56,149 nucleotides of DNA from an uncultured Sphingomonas sp. (GCA_946886845.1 CAMPJH010000001.1:1-56149), one strand, 5' to 3'. Counted from the stretch's first letter, positions 19,428-30,874 are shown. The notes: a model not told the origin generated them from the letters alone. Made by a program: numbers and translations.

Positions 19428-20432
19428 GTGACGGCCAACCCGCTTCCACCGCTTGCGGTTTCGCTCGGCGATCCGGCCGGGATCGGGCCGGAAGTTCTGG
19501 CGAAATGCTGGGATAACCGCGGTCTTTTCAGCCTGCCGCCGTTCGTTGCGATCGGCGATCCCCGCTCGGTTCGGGCGGTATGGGACGGCCCGCTGGCGAC
19601 AATCGACGATCCGCGCGAAGCCGAATCCGCGTTCGATATCGGTTTGCCGCTGATCCAGATCCCGTCGCCGGAAGCCGACCGGCCCGGCCATCCCAGCGTC
19701 GCCGGCGCGCATTGCTCGCTCGACGCGCTGGAAATCGCGGTCGGCCTCGCCCGTTCGGGTTCGGCGGCCGGTGTCGTCACCGGGCCGGTGTCGAAGGAAC
19801 AACTTTACTCGATCGGGTTCAGGCATCCCGGCCAGACCGAGTTCGTCGCCGAGCGCTGCGGGATCGCCTCGGGCAACGTGGTGATGATGCTGGCAGGGCC
19901 GACGCTCCGGACAGTTCCGGTCACGACCCACATCCGGCTTCGCGATGTTCCAGAGCATCTGACTTCGGCGCTGATCGAATCGCGCGGCCGCACGACCCTT
20001 CGCGGCCTGCAGCGCAATTTCGGAATTGCCGAGCCGCGTCTGGCGATCACCGGCCTCAATCCCCATTCGGGCGAGGGCGGGCTGCTCGGCACCACCGAGA
20101 TCGAGGTGATCGAGCCGGCCATCGCCGCGCTTCGCGCTGAAGGCTGGCGGGTGACTGGTCCCCATCCCGCCGATACCTTGTTCCACGAAAGCGCCCGCGC
20201 CCGCTACGATGCGGCCCTGTGCATGTATCACGACCAGGCGCTGATCCCGGTGAAGGCGCTGCATTTCGCCGATGCGGTCAACATCACCCTTGGCCTGCCG
20301 ATCATCCGCACTGCTCCCGACCATGGCACCGCGTTCGACATCGCCGGCGGGGACCGTGCCGACCCGCGGCCGATGGCGGCGGCGCTGCGCCTGGCCGGAG
20401 ACTGCGCCCTGAATCGTATTGGCGCGGTGTGA
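19428..20432 (+). CDS. pdxA: 4-hydroxythreonine-4-phosphate dehydrogenase
   Basis: NAD-dependent step of the DXP-dependent pyridoxal phosphate pathway. 334 residues. Metal-ligand histidines lie in TTHIRLRDVPEHL and CMYHDQALIPVKAL, with the HGTAFDIAG motif near the end and the SLGDPAGIGPEV start typical of PdxA. GTG start at 19428. It overlaps rsmA at the stop (GTGTGA). Location between surA and rsmA is the same as in E. coli. Confidence 0.96.
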   Translation: MTANPLPPLAVSLGDPAGIGPEVLAKCWDNRGLFSLPPFVAIGDPRSVRAVWDGPLATIDDPREAESAFDIGLPLIQIPSPEADRPGHPSVAGAHCSLDALEIAVGLARSGSAAGVVTGPVSKEQLYSIGFRHPGQTEFVAERCGIASGNVVMMLAGPTLRTVPVTTHIRLRDVPEHLTSALIESRGRTTLRGLQRNFGIAEPRLAITGLNPHSGEGGLLGTTEIEVIEPAIAALRAEGWRVTGPHPADTLFHESARARYDAALCMYHDQALIPVKALHFADAVNITLGLPIIRTAPDHGTAFDIAGGDRADPRPMAAALRLAGDCALNRIGAV

Positions 20433-21244
20433 GCCAGCCCGAGCCGCTTCGCGACGTCATCGCCCGCCACGGGCTGCAGGCCAGCAAGGCGCTCGGCCAG
20501 AACTTCATCCTCGACCGCCAGCTGCTGGCGAAAATCGCCGCGATCCCGGGCGAGATCGCCGGCGACACAGTCTATGAGGTTGGGCCCGGCCCGGGCGGAC
20601 TGACCCGGGCGCTGCTCGAGCGTGGCCCAAGCGTCGTCGCCGTCGAGCGCGACCGCCGTTTCATTCCGGCGCTTGCCGAGCTGGGCGCGGACTTTCCCGG
20701 AAAACTCAAGATCGTCGAGGCCGACGCCATGCGGATCGACGAAACCGAGCTTGTCGGCGGCGGAGCCCGGGTCGTCGCCAACCTTCCGTACAACGTCGGG
20801 ACCGCCCTGTTGCTACGCTGGCTGACCGGCGGTTGGCCGCCGTGGTGGCGGTCGCTGACTCTGATGTTCCAGAAGGAAGTGGCGGAGCGGATCGTCGCCC
20901 GCCCCGGAAGCGGCGCTTACGGCCGGTTGTCGATCCTCGCCCAATGGCGATCCGATGCGCGAATTGCCCTGCAGCTCAGTCGCTCGGCATTCGTGCCGCC
21001 GCCGAAGGTTGCGTCCGCTGTGATCCACATCACGCCGCTGGAATCGCCTGACGGCGTCGATCCGAAGCAGATCGAGCGGCTGACCGAGGCCGCATTCGGC
21101 CAGCGCCGCAAGATGCTTCGCTCGAGCCTGAGGGGCGTTCCGGGCGCGCTCGATGCGCTCGACGAACTCGGAATCGACCCGCAACGGCGCGCGGAAACAC
21201 TCTCTGTTGCGGATTATATCAGTCTGGCGCGAGCGCTCAGCTAG
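20429..21244 (+). CDS. rsmA: 16S rRNA dimethyladenosine transferase (KsgA)
   Basis: Dimethylates A1518 and A1519 (E. coli numbering) in helix 45 of 16S rRNA, a late 30S maturation step. 271 residues. SAM-binding YEVGPGPGGLT and the catalytic NLPYNVGTALL motif are present; KALGQNFILD is the family start. The GTG at 20429 overlaps the pdxA stop by four bases, implying translational coupling; an open frame extends upstream inside pdxA but is not family-like. The TAG stop shares a CTAG with the stop of the convergent TPR gene. Confidence 0.96.
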   Translation: MSQPEPLRDVIARHGLQASKALGQNFILDRQLLAKIAAIPGEIAGDTVYEVGPGPGGLTRALLERGPSVVAVERDRRFIPALAELGADFPGKLKIVEADAMRIDETELVGGGARVVANLPYNVGTALLLRWLTGGWPPWWRSLTLMFQKEVAERIVARPGSGAYGRLSILAQWRSDARIALQLSRSAFVPPPKVASAVIHITPLESPDGVDPKQIERLTEAAFGQRRKMLRSSLRGVPGALDALDELGIDPQRRAETLSVADYISLARALS

Positions 21245-21738
21245 TTTTTCTTGGGAGCTTCGGGCGTGGTCGCGGCAGCGACCGTCGGGCCGCGCGAGAT
21301 GGCGGCCGAAAGCGCCGCGATCTGGCGACAGGGGTTGTTTCCGCAAAGCTTCTGAAGCTTGGCGAGATTCTCCTTCGCCCGCGGGATCGCGCCGAGCTCG
21401 ACCATTGCCTCACCCTGCACTTCGATCGCATCGAGATCGTTGGGCTCCAGCTGAAGCGCTTCGTTGGCCAGCCGGACCGACTTCCCGAACAGCTTCTGCT
21501 GCTTGGCGACGCGCGCGAGGTCGACGAAAGCGGAGCGGTTGCGCGGATCGACCGCAAGCGCGGTTTCGAGCAGGTCGGCTGCTTCGCTGAGCTTGCCGGC
21601 GGCGATCTGTGATTCGGCCTGCCGCTGCAGCTGAACCGATTGCGGGGTGATCTGGCTATCGGGCAGCTGCCCGACCACCGGGCTGGCAAGCAAGGTCGCA
21701 GCCGCCCCAACCATCAGAAAACGCACGAAATTCCGCAT
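21241..21738 (-). CDS. Exported TPR protein
   Basis: 165 residues: a signal peptide (MRNFVRFLMVGAAATLLASPVVGQ) and about three tetratricopeptide units (KLSEAADLLETALAVDPRN; KLFGKSVRLANEALQLEPND; AIPRAKENLAKLQKL), then a short tail with a Cys pair (CGNNPC) and an Ala/Pro-Lys end. Such proteins act as protein-protein scaffolds; the partner is unknown. ATG at 21738 was chosen because GGAG lies six bases before it and the signal peptide begins there; upstream in-frame starts at 21750 and 21774 exist. Last gene of a minus-strand run that starts at the CitE-like gene. Confidence 0.75.
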   Translation of the reverse strand: MRNFVRFLMVGAAATLLASPVVGQLPDSQITPQSVQLQRQAESQIAAGKLSEAADLLETALAVDPRNRSAFVDLARVAKQQKLFGKSVRLANEALQLEPNDLDAIEVQGEAMVELGAIPRAKENLAKLQKLCGNNPCRQIAALSAAISRGPTVAAATTPEAPKKN

Positions 21739-21767
21739 TACTTTCTCCATCGATCGCGCCGTGCTCC

Positions 21768-22943
21768 CTAGCATGGCTTAACGAGACGCGCGATGAAAAA
21801 GCCGTCGGTCGCGTCATGGCCCGGTGTCAGCAGCCGGCCATCGCCGTCCGAACGCCCGCACCCCTCCAAAATATCCTGCGCGACCCAAGCTGAACGGGAC
21901 CCTAAGAAGGATCGGATTTGTGCGGCCCCTTCCCGCGTCAGCAGCGAGCAGACGGCATAGACCAACGATCCGCCCGGCCTGACCAGTTGAGCGGCGATAT
22001 CGAGCAGTCGGGCCTGCGCCGCCGTCAGCCGCACGAGGCGCTGCTCATCGAGCCTCCACCGCGCTTCGGGATTGCGCCGCCAGGTCCCGCTGCCCGAGCA
22101 GGGGGCATCGACCAGCACCAGGTCGGCAGACTCGCGCCAATCGGCAAGCTCGACGAGCTCGCTCGGCGGATTGAGCAGCCGGGTTTCGACCGTAGCATTG
22201 GCCCGGGTGGCACGTGGTGCCAGCTTCGACAGTCGCGAGCGGTTGCAGTCGGCGGCGAGAATCCTCGCGCCCGGAGCGGCAGCGGCCAGCGCCAGCGCCT
22301 TGCCGCCGGCGCCGGCACACAGGTCGAGGATCCGCTGCTCCGGCCGCGGATCGCAGGCCAGCGCGATCAGCTGGCTGCCTTCGTCCTGAACCTCGACCAG
22401 GCCGTCGCCATAGGCCTGTGATTCATCGATGCGGCTGTCGGGCGGCAGTCGGAGCCCCCATGGACTGAGCGGAGTCGGCTGCGCGTCCGGGAAAGCGGCG
22501 AGCATCGCCTCGCGCGTGGTTCGCGCGGCATTGACGCGAAGGTCGAGCGGCGCCCGCTCGAGAAGTGCCGGCCATTCCTCGGCCGTGACCAGCGGCGAAA
22601 GCTCGTCGACCAGCCAGCCGGGAACGATTGCCGCCGCGCTTGCCGGCTCCCCTTCTACCAGCGGTTCAGGGCCGCGCGGCTGGCCGAAAAGCTCGAGAAG
22701 TTCCGGATCGTCCTGCGCCAGTCCGACAATCGCCGCCCGCCCGCTCTCGGGACGTTCCGCCGTCCGCCGGATCGCCCGGTATGCGAGCTCGCGCACCGCG
22801 CGGCGGTCCTTCGACCCGGCATAGCGGCGGGTCTTGAAATAGCGGGTGACGATGGAATCGGCGGGCGACCCGTCGTCGCGCGCCGAGTCGATCACCAGGT
22901 CGAGGATTTCGACCGCGGCCTGGAGTCGCGCCGCGGGGGTCAT
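21768..22943 (-). CDS. rsmB: 16S rRNA m5C methyltransferase, RsmB family
   Basis: RsmB/NOP-type methyltransferase; RsmB methylates C967 of 16S rRNA. 391 residues: an N-terminal NusB-like helical domain (about residues 1-120), then a Rossmann methyltransferase domain with ILDLCAGAGGKALAL (SAM site), DAPCSGSGTWRRNPEARW (release Cys) and VYAVCSLLTREG (nucleophile Cys). ATG at 22943, three bases after guaB, so very likely cotranscribed. Exact target base is inferred from the family. Confidence 0.9.
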   Translation of the reverse strand: MTPAARLQAAVEILDLVIDSARDDGSPADSIVTRYFKTRRYAGSKDRRAVRELAYRAIRRTAERPESGRAAIVGLAQDDPELLELFGQPRGPEPLVEGEPASAAAIVPGWLVDELSPLVTAEEWPALLERAPLDLRVNAARTTREAMLAAFPDAQPTPLSPWGLRLPPDSRIDESQAYGDGLVEVQDEGSQLIALACDPRPEQRILDLCAGAGGKALALAAAAPGARILAADCNRSRLSKLAPRATRANATVETRLLNPPSELVELADWRESADLVLVDAPCSGSGTWRRNPEARWRLDEQRLVRLTAAQARLLDIAAQLVRPGGSLVYAVCSLLTREGAAQIRSFLGSRSAWVAQDILEGCGRSDGDGRLLTPGHDATDGFFIARLVKPC

Positions 22944-22946
22944 AAG

Positions 22947-24951
<2,005 letters not shown>

Positions 24952-24958
24952 GCTGAAG

Positions 24959-25765
24959 CTAAGCCGCCGAGGCGCGCTGCAGAAGGCGCTCTGCCACCTC
25001 AACGTGCATCCGCTCGATCATCTGCCCTTCGAACCGCACGGCGCCGCCGCCAAAGGCGTCGACCAAGCGGCGGGCGCGCGCTATTTCCTCGGCGGTCGGC
25101 GAAAAAGCCCGGTTGCACTCTTCGATCTGCTTGGGGTGGATCAGGCTCTTGCCGTCGAAACCGAGGCGGCGGCCCTCGGCGCATTCGGCGGCAAAGCCGT
25201 CGAGGTCCTCGAGATCGTTGAAGACCCCGTCGAACACCGCCACTCCCGCCGCCCGGGCGGCGAGGACGATCGACTGGAGCGCCGTCTGCAACGGCTCCCG
25301 GCCGGCTGCGGGCGGCAGCCGAAGGTCGGCGGAAAGGTCGTTGGTGCCGGCGATCAGCGCCGCGCATTGCGGCGCGATTTCCGCGCCGGCGAGGACTCCG
25401 GCGGCGGTTTCGATCATCGCCAGAAGCGGCTTCGCCAGCGCTTCGGCGACACCATGGACGAGGTGCCCCGACGGCGCGCGCGGAAGCACGGCGAAGGGCG
25501 CATTGGAGCCTGCCACGGCGTCCAAGTCGAGCGAATGCCATTCGCTGCCGATCGCGTTGATCCGGATCGCCACCGGCATCGGCCATTGGCCCGCGACCGC
25601 CTCGACGGCGGCCTTACGCGCCGCGTCCTTGTCCTCGGGCTTCACCGCGTCCTCGAGGTCGAGGACGACAAGATCGGCCGCCGACTCGCGCGCATGGCCG
25701 ATCGCGCGCGGGTTCGAGGCAGGCAGGAACAGCACCGATCGGACGACATCAAGGCCGCTTCTCAC
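24959..25765 (-). CDS. HpcH/HpaI-CitE-like lyase/thioesterase
   Basis: 268 residues of the CitE-like TIM-barrel family, which cleaves or hydrolyses acyl-CoA or acyl-ACP substrates such as malyl- or citramalyl-CoA. Seen: RSVLFLPASNPRAIGHA at the start, LVVLDLEDAV (metal-contact Asp/Glu), IRINAIGSEW (conserved Arg), MIETAAGVL (metal Glu), GTNDLSAD, and FDGKSLIHPKQIEE near the end. No partner citrate-lyase subunits are nearby, so it is a stand-alone member whose substrate is unknown. The start is GTG at 25765. It is divergent from the SPFH gene 66 bp away and is the first gene of the run to the TPR protein. Confidence 0.8.
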   Translation of the reverse strand: MRSGLDVVRSVLFLPASNPRAIGHARESAADLVVLDLEDAVKPEDKDAARKAAVEAVAGQWPMPVAIRINAIGSEWHSLDLDAVAGSNAPFAVLPRAPSGHLVHGVAEALAKPLLAMIETAAGVLAGAEIAPQCAALIAGTNDLSADLRLPPAAGREPLQTALQSIVLAARAAGVAVFDGVFNDLEDLDGFAAECAEGRRLGFDGKSLIHPKQIEECNRAFSPTAEEIARARRLVDAFGGGAVRFEGQMIERMHVEVAERLLQRASAA

Positions 25766-25831
25766 CGCGATTTTCCTTCCGTTCCCGTGCCGCTCGACGC
25801 ATCATGGAGCCAGACTCAGGCGAGGACAAAC

Positions 25832-26809
25832 ATGCTGACCACTTTCATGACCGCGATCGCAGTTCTGGCGCTGCTGTTCGTGATGATGAGCGTCAAGATC
25901 GTCCATCAGGGCTATCGCTACACGATCGAGCATTTCGGGCGCTTCGTCCGGGTCGCCCAGCCCGGCTTCAACTTCGTCCCGCCGTTCTTCTATCGCGTCG
26001 GCCGCAAGATCAACATGATGGAGCAGGTGGTCGATATCCCTGGCCAGGAGATCATCACCAAGGACAATGCGATGGTCGCAGTCGATGGGGTGGTCTTCTT
26101 CCAGGTGATCGACCCGGCGAAAGCGGCCTATGAAGTCAGCGATCTTTATTCCGCCCTCATGGCGCTCTCGACCACCAATTTGCGCACGGTCATGGGTTCG
26201 ATGGACCTCGACGAGACATTGTCCAAACGTGACGAGATCAATGCGCGCCTGCTCGCCGTGGTCGACCATGCAACCGAGCCATGGGGCGTGAAGATCACCC
26301 GAGTCGAGCTGAAAGACATCCGGCCGCCTTCCGACATCGTCAATGCGATGACCCGGCAGATGAAGGCCGAGCGCGAGAAGCGCGCCGCAATCCTCGAGGC
26401 CGAAGGTGCGCGCGCCTCGGAGATCCTTCGCGCCGAGGGCGAGAAGCAGTCGAAGATCCTGCAGGCCGAGGGCGAGAAGGAAGCCGCCTTCCGCGAAGCC
26501 GAGGCGCGCGAGCGTTCGGCCCAGGCCGAAGCGGCGGCGACCAAGTCGGTAAGCGACGCAATCGAGGCCGGCAGCGGCCAGGCCATCAATTATTTCGTCG
26601 CCCAGAAATATGTCGAGGCGCTCGGCAAGTTTGCGACCTCGCCGAACGCCAAGACGATCCTGTTCCCGGTCGAAGCCACCCAGCTGATGGGGACGCTCGG
26701 CGGAATCGGCGAGCTCGCTCGCGAAGTGTTCGGAGGGGCGGAAGCGACGGCTGAGCCCGCCGCTGCGAAGCCGCGGGCGCAACCGCGCGTGCCGCGGGTC
26801 CAAGGCTGA
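25832..26809 (+). CDS. qmcA: SPFH-domain membrane protein, QmcA/stomatin-like
   Basis: Inner-membrane scaffold protein. 325 residues: one N-terminal transmembrane helix (AVLALLFVMMSVKIV), the SPFH/band-7 domain (about residues 25-190; GRFVRVAQPGFNFVPPF, VDIPGQEIITKDNAMVAVDG), then a coiled coil of AEGEK-type repeats (ILEAEGARASEILRAEGEKQ onward) and an Ala/Pro-rich tail. Such proteins oligomerise and are linked to membrane microdomains and protease control. ATG at 25832 with AGGA upstream; a much longer open frame upstream is not SPFH. nfeD overlaps at the stop, the usual SPFH-NfeD pairing. Confidence 0.92.
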   Translation: MLTTFMTAIAVLALLFVMMSVKIVHQGYRYTIEHFGRFVRVAQPGFNFVPPFFYRVGRKINMMEQVVDIPGQEIITKDNAMVAVDGVVFFQVIDPAKAAYEVSDLYSALMALSTTNLRTVMGSMDLDETLSKRDEINARLLAVVDHATEPWGVKITRVELKDIRPPSDIVNAMTRQMKAEREKRAAILEAEGARASEILRAEGEKQSKILQAEGEKEAAFREAEARERSAQAEAAATKSVSDAIEAGSGQAINYFVAQKYVEALGKFATSPNAKTILFPVEATQLMGTLGGIGELAREVFGGAEATAEPAAAKPRAQPRVPRVQG

Positions 26810-27267
26810 TGTTCGACGATATCGAACCCGGCTGGCTGTGGATGATCGGCGGCGTCCTGCTGCTCGCCGCCGAGATCATGCTGCCGGGCGTGTTCCTTGT
26901 ATGGATCGGAATCGCCGCGATCGTCACCGGTGTTTTCGCCTTGTTGCTGGGGATCGGGCTGGCCGGCCAACTGGGCCTGTTCGCGCTCTACGCCGTGCTC
27001 GCGGTGATGATCGGCCGGCGCTTTTACGGCGTGAAGGACGTCGATGCCGACGACGCGATGCTGAATGAGCCGGCGGCGCGGCTGCTCGGGCGGCGAGTCA
27101 CCGTCGTCCAGGCGGTGGACGAGGATAGCGGCCGGGTCCGAGTCGGCGATTCCGAATGGACTGCCCGCGGCGGCCCGGCCGAACCGGGCGACCGCGTGCG
27201 AATCACCGGGGTTGATGGCAACTGCCTGATCGTCGAGGTCGATCGGCGACTGTCGCAAAAGTCCTGA
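26809..27267 (+). CDS. NfeD-family membrane protein
   Basis: 152 residues: two to three hydrophobic segments (IGGVLLLAAEIMLPGVFLVWIG is broken by a Pro; LGLFALYAVLAVMIG) and a C-terminal OB-like domain (LLGRRVTVVQAVDEDSGRVRVGDSEW). This is the short NfeD form without the protease domain. It is known to partner with SPFH proteins; the ATG overlaps the SPFH stop by one base (TGATG), consistent with a complex. Confidence 0.9.
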   Translation: MFDDIEPGWLWMIGGVLLLAAEIMLPGVFLVWIGIAAIVTGVFALLLGIGLAGQLGLFALYAVLAVMIGRRFYGVKDVDADDAMLNEPAARLLGRRVTVVQAVDEDSGRVRVGDSEWTARGGPAEPGDRVRITGVDGNCLIVEVDRRLSQKS

Positions 27268-27279
27268 CCGGAGTTAGCC

Positions 27280-29157
27280 TTGGATTACAGCCCCTTCAGC
27301 CGCCGCCAAGCGCTCGCGGCGCTTGCCGCCACCGCCTCGATGCCGATGCTGTCCGCCTGTGCCCGGGCGGTCGCCGCCGTCGAACCGCTGGCCGCCGTGC
27401 CGATCGTCCCCGTCGGGCCGACCGCGGCGGAAGCGACCGCGCTGCTCGACAGCATCGCCGACAACCTGCTTGCGCTGTCGCCCGAAAGCGCGACCTCCTT
27501 GGGGATCGATACCGGCGCCCGCGCCCAGCTTCGCTCCCAGCTCGGCGACCGCTCAGAGCTTGGCCGGCAGCGGCTCGCCAACACGCTCCGCGACGACCTG
27601 GCACGCGCCCAGGCGTTCGACGCCAGCTCGCTCGACTTCAAGATGCGGACCAACTTCGACGTGGTCCGAAGCGCCTATGCGACCGCGCTCGAGGGCTTCG
27701 CCCTTCCATATGGCGACGTCGCGGTCGGCGGCTGGCGCAACACGCCCTACGTCGTGATCCAGAACGTCGGCGCTTACCTCGACATCCCGCGCTTTCTCGA
27801 CAGCGACCATCCGATCGAAACGGCGGCCGATGCCGAAGCCTATCTGTCGCGGCTGGCGTCCTATCCGAGGCAGCTCGACGGCGAGCTTGGGCGGATCCAG
27901 ACGGCGCGCGGCATGGGCCTCGTCCCGCCGGCCTTCCTGCTCGACAAGGCAGTTGGGCAGATGGAGCTGTCGATCAAGAATGCGCGCGACGGCGGCGGCC
28001 TGGTCGAGTCCATCGTCCGTCGGACGAAAGAGAAGGGCATCCCGGGCGATTGGGAGGCAAGGGCCCGGGCAATTACCAGCAGCGAGGTTGCGCCGGCGCT
28101 CGAACGGCAGATCACCGAGCTGAGGGCCGAGCGCGCCGTCGCCACCAACGAGGCGGGGATGTGGGCTCGGCCGCGGGGCGACGAATTCTACAGCTGGGCG
28201 CTGAAGGCGGCGACCACGACCACGCTTTCGCCGGACGAAATCCACCAAATGGGCCGCCAGGAGCTCGAGGCGCTGCACGCTCGGATGGACCCGATCCTCA
28301 CGGACATCGGCTACACCAAGGGCAGCGTCGGCGCGCGCATGCAGGCGCTCTCCGACGACCCCCGCTACAAGTTTGCGGAGGGCGACAAGGGCCGGGCCGA
28401 AATCATGGCGTTCATCCAGGACCGGCTCGCCTGGATCAGGGCCCAAATGCCGCGTGCGTTCAACACGCTGGTCGACCCGAACATGGAAGTGCGTCGGCTG
28501 CCGCCCGAGGAAGAACCGGGCGCGCCGGGTGCCTATGGCGGCGCCGGATCGATCGACGGCAAGATACCGGGGCGGTTCTGGATCAACCTTCGGACCACCG
28601 ACCTGCACCGCAAGTACGACCTCGCCGATCTCACCTTCCACGAGGCGATCCCGGGCCACATCTGGCAGGGCGAGTACACCCACGAGCTGCCGCTCATCCG
28701 GCAGCTGCTGAGCTTCAACGCTTATTCGGAAGGCTGGGCGCTTTACGGCGAACAACTCGCCGACGAGCTCGGCGCCTATGACGGCAATCCCGTCGGCCGG
28801 CTCGGATTCCTGCAGTCGCTGTCGTTCCGCGCTTGCCGGATGGTGGTCGACACCGGGCTCCACGCCAAGCGCTGGACCCGGCAGCAGGGCGTCGACTTCT
28901 TCGTCAACGTCAACGGCTCGAAGCCCGAGGAAGTGGCCAGCGAAGTCGACCGCTATTGCTCATGGCCGGGACAGGCCTGCGGCTACAAGCTTGGACACAG
29001 CCGGATCGTCGCGCTGCGCGACAAGGCGCAGACGGCGCTTGGGCCGAAGTACGACCTCAAGGCGTTCGACGATGCCATCGTGCTCGGCGGCAACGTGCCG
29101 ATGGACGTGCTGGCCAAGAACGTCGACGACTATATCGCACGGACGAGCGCGGCTTAG
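27280..29157 (+). CDS. DUF885 family metallopeptidase-like protein, exported
   Basis: 625 residues. The central zinc signature HEAIPGH and downstream YSEGWALYGEQLADELG mark the DUF885 family, thought to be M2/M3-like zinc peptidases. N-terminus: SRRQALAALAATASMPMLSAC has a twin-arginine pattern and a lipobox-like LSAC, so it may be Tat-exported and perhaps lipidated. The start is TTG at 27280 with GGAG seven bases upstream; there is no earlier ATG. It follows nfeD by 12 bp, though a functional link is not evident. The substrate is unknown. Confidence 0.85.
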   Translation: MDYSPFSRRQALAALAATASMPMLSACARAVAAVEPLAAVPIVPVGPTAAEATALLDSIADNLLALSPESATSLGIDTGARAQLRSQLGDRSELGRQRLANTLRDDLARAQAFDASSLDFKMRTNFDVVRSAYATALEGFALPYGDVAVGGWRNTPYVVIQNVGAYLDIPRFLDSDHPIETAADAEAYLSRLASYPRQLDGELGRIQTARGMGLVPPAFLLDKAVGQMELSIKNARDGGGLVESIVRRTKEKGIPGDWEARARAITSSEVAPALERQITELRAERAVATNEAGMWARPRGDEFYSWALKAATTTTLSPDEIHQMGRQELEALHARMDPILTDIGYTKGSVGARMQALSDDPRYKFAEGDKGRAEIMAFIQDRLAWIRAQMPRAFNTLVDPNMEVRRLPPEEEPGAPGAYGGAGSIDGKIPGRFWINLRTTDLHRKYDLADLTFHEAIPGHIWQGEYTHELPLIRQLLSFNAYSEGWALYGEQLADELGAYDGNPVGRLGFLQSLSFRACRMVVDTGLHAKRWTRQQGVDFFVNVNGSKPEEVASEVDRYCSWPGQACGYKLGHSRIVALRDKAQTALGPKYDLKAFDDAIVLGGNVPMDVLAKNVDDYIARTSAA

Positions 29158-29167
29158 GCGCGGGGCG

Positions 29168-30826
29168 CTATTTCGCTCGCGGCGCTTCCATGGTCTGGCC
29201 GCCCTGATGAAGCGTCATGCTTTTGGCCGGACCCTCGGGGGCGGCGTTGAAGACGACCTTTGCGTCGACCTTCTCGACCGCGAATTCGGTGTCGCTGCGG
29301 GGAATGAGCCGTAACGTCGGCTGCGAACCGACCTTCACGGTCAACCCATCGTCAGCAAGCAGCACGACCGCCGTGCCGCCGCCGAGCGAATAATCGCCGA
29401 CGTAAGTCTGCAAGGTTTCGCGGGCGACCTCTGCGGCTTTTGCTTCCGGCGGGATATCTCCCGTCCGTTTCGAGATTTCGGCCTTGGTCGAGCCTTGGTG
29501 ATACATGGCAATGACCGGCATGCCCTTGTCGTCACGGCTGATTTCGAACCAGGTCAGGCTCTTGTCGTAGAAGAACCGGTTGTTGCCGGCTGCGAACGCC
29601 TCGAGCTCGCTGCCGCCGCTGCGCTGCGTGTAGAGCTTGCCGTCGCGGGCGAAAAAGCGCCGCTCGCCGTCCTCGACGGCGTAAACCCCGTACCAGGGGG
29701 CCAGCGTCGCCGGGTCGACGGCCGCCTTCTCGAACGTTGGGAACGGGTCGCCGACCGCCAGCGCCGCAAGCTTCAGCATCACCATGCCCGGGTCGGGCCT
29801 GGCGTAGTCGCTATTGGTGAAGACGGCGACGAAAACATCGTCCCTGGGAATGTAGATGCTGTCGGTTGAGAATCCGAAGATTCCCCCGCCGTGGCCGATC
29901 GCCGCCCGGCCCCGCATGTCGCGATTGCTGATTCCGAAGCCGTAGGGATTCGTCTCTCCGCCCGGCAGATCAGTCGGCGCGATCATCTTTGCGTGAAGGG
30001 TCGGCGGGATGACCTTGCCGCCATGAAGCGCGGCATTCCATTTCGCGAGGTCCTCGACGGAACCGATGAGCGCGCCGGCGGCGTGGGGGACGCTCATGTG
30101 GATCATCAGTGCCGGCGCGGCTTTGTCGTCTTTGAGCGTGTAGCCGCGCGCCATCTTCTCGGTTTCGCTTTCGAGTACCCCGTAGCGGATCGTGGCCAGG
30201 CCAAGCGGCCTGGCAATTCGCTCGCCGACAACCTCGTGCCAGGGCTTGCCGGTAACCTTCTCGATGACCGCTCCAACAAGCACATAGCCGCTATTGTTGT
30301 AGGCCCATTTCTCGCCCGGCTTCGACGGCGAAGGCAGGTCGCGGAACTCGGCGATTAATTGCTCGGTGGTCAGCGCCCGGTTGGTCTTTTCCTCGACCAT
30401 CCAGCCGGGAATGTCGGTATAGGATTGCACGCCGACCGTATGGTTGAGCAGCTGCGCGATTGTCGCGCTCGCGCCGGGCTGCGGATAGTCCGGGAAATAT
30501 TTCGAGAGCGGGTCGTCGAGGGACACTTTCCCTTCCGCGACTAGCTGAAGCATGATCGCCGCCGAGAATTGCTTGGTGATTGAACCGAGCCGGAAGACCG
30601 TATCGGGCGTGATCGGCCGCCTGGACTCCAGGTCGGCGAGACCCCTGCCCCGTTCATAGACCGGCCTGCCGCCCTCGGTGACGATGATCGCCGCGCCCGG
30701 TCCGTCGGCCGGCCAGGCCTCCGCGACGACGGCATCCGCCTTGGCAGCGAAGTCCGACGGCACCGCCGTCGCAGAAGTGGACGTGAGGAGCGCCGCGCTG
30801 GCGAGCAGGATGAAACTTGATTTCAT
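29168..30826 (-). CDS. Serine hydrolase, beta-lactamase/DD-peptidase fold, exported
   Basis: 552 residues: a signal peptide (FILLASAALLTSTSATA), then a class C beta-lactamase-type domain with SITK (SxxK nucleophile), YNNSGY (YxN) and GHGGG in place of KTG, followed by a C-terminal domain of DUF3471 type (VGDYSLGGGTAVVLLADDGL). Members include esterases, peptidases and DD-carboxypeptidases, so beta-lactamase activity is not implied. ATG at 30826. A sigma70-like promoter with an overlapping operator-like motif lies immediately upstream, next to the aspS stop. Confidence 0.85.
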   Translation of the reverse strand: MKSSFILLASAALLTSTSATAVPSDFAAKADAVVAEAWPADGPGAAIIVTEGGRPVYERGRGLADLESRRPITPDTVFRLGSITKQFSAAIMLQLVAEGKVSLDDPLSKYFPDYPQPGASATIAQLLNHTVGVQSYTDIPGWMVEEKTNRALTTEQLIAEFRDLPSPSKPGEKWAYNNSGYVLVGAVIEKVTGKPWHEVVGERIARPLGLATIRYGVLESETEKMARGYTLKDDKAAPALMIHMSVPHAAGALIGSVEDLAKWNAALHGGKVIPPTLHAKMIAPTDLPGGETNPYGFGISNRDMRGRAAIGHGGGIFGFSTDSIYIPRDDVFVAVFTNSDYARPDPGMVMLKLAALAVGDPFPTFEKAAVDPATLAPWYGVYAVEDGERRFFARDGKLYTQRSGGSELEAFAAGNNRFFYDKSLTWFEISRDDKGMPVIAMYHQGSTKAEISKRTGDIPPEAKAAEVARETLQTYVGDYSLGGGTAVVLLADDGLTVKVGSQPTLRLIPRSDTEFAVEKVDAKVVFNAAPEGPAKSMTLHQGGQTMEAPRAK

Positions 30827-30854
30827 TGGATTACTCCCGAACTGGCTTCGAGAG

Positions 30855-30874
30855 TGTAGTATGCGACTAATACA
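30855..30874. promoter_or_regulatory. Operator-like inverted repeat TGTAGTATGCGACTAATACA
   Basis: Ends TGTA and TACA are inverted; 14 of 20 positions are symmetric. On the minus strand it reads TGTATTAGTCGCATACTACA, sharing the first nine and last four bases with the element at 13482-13501. It covers the -10 and most of the spacer. Confidence 0.5.
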
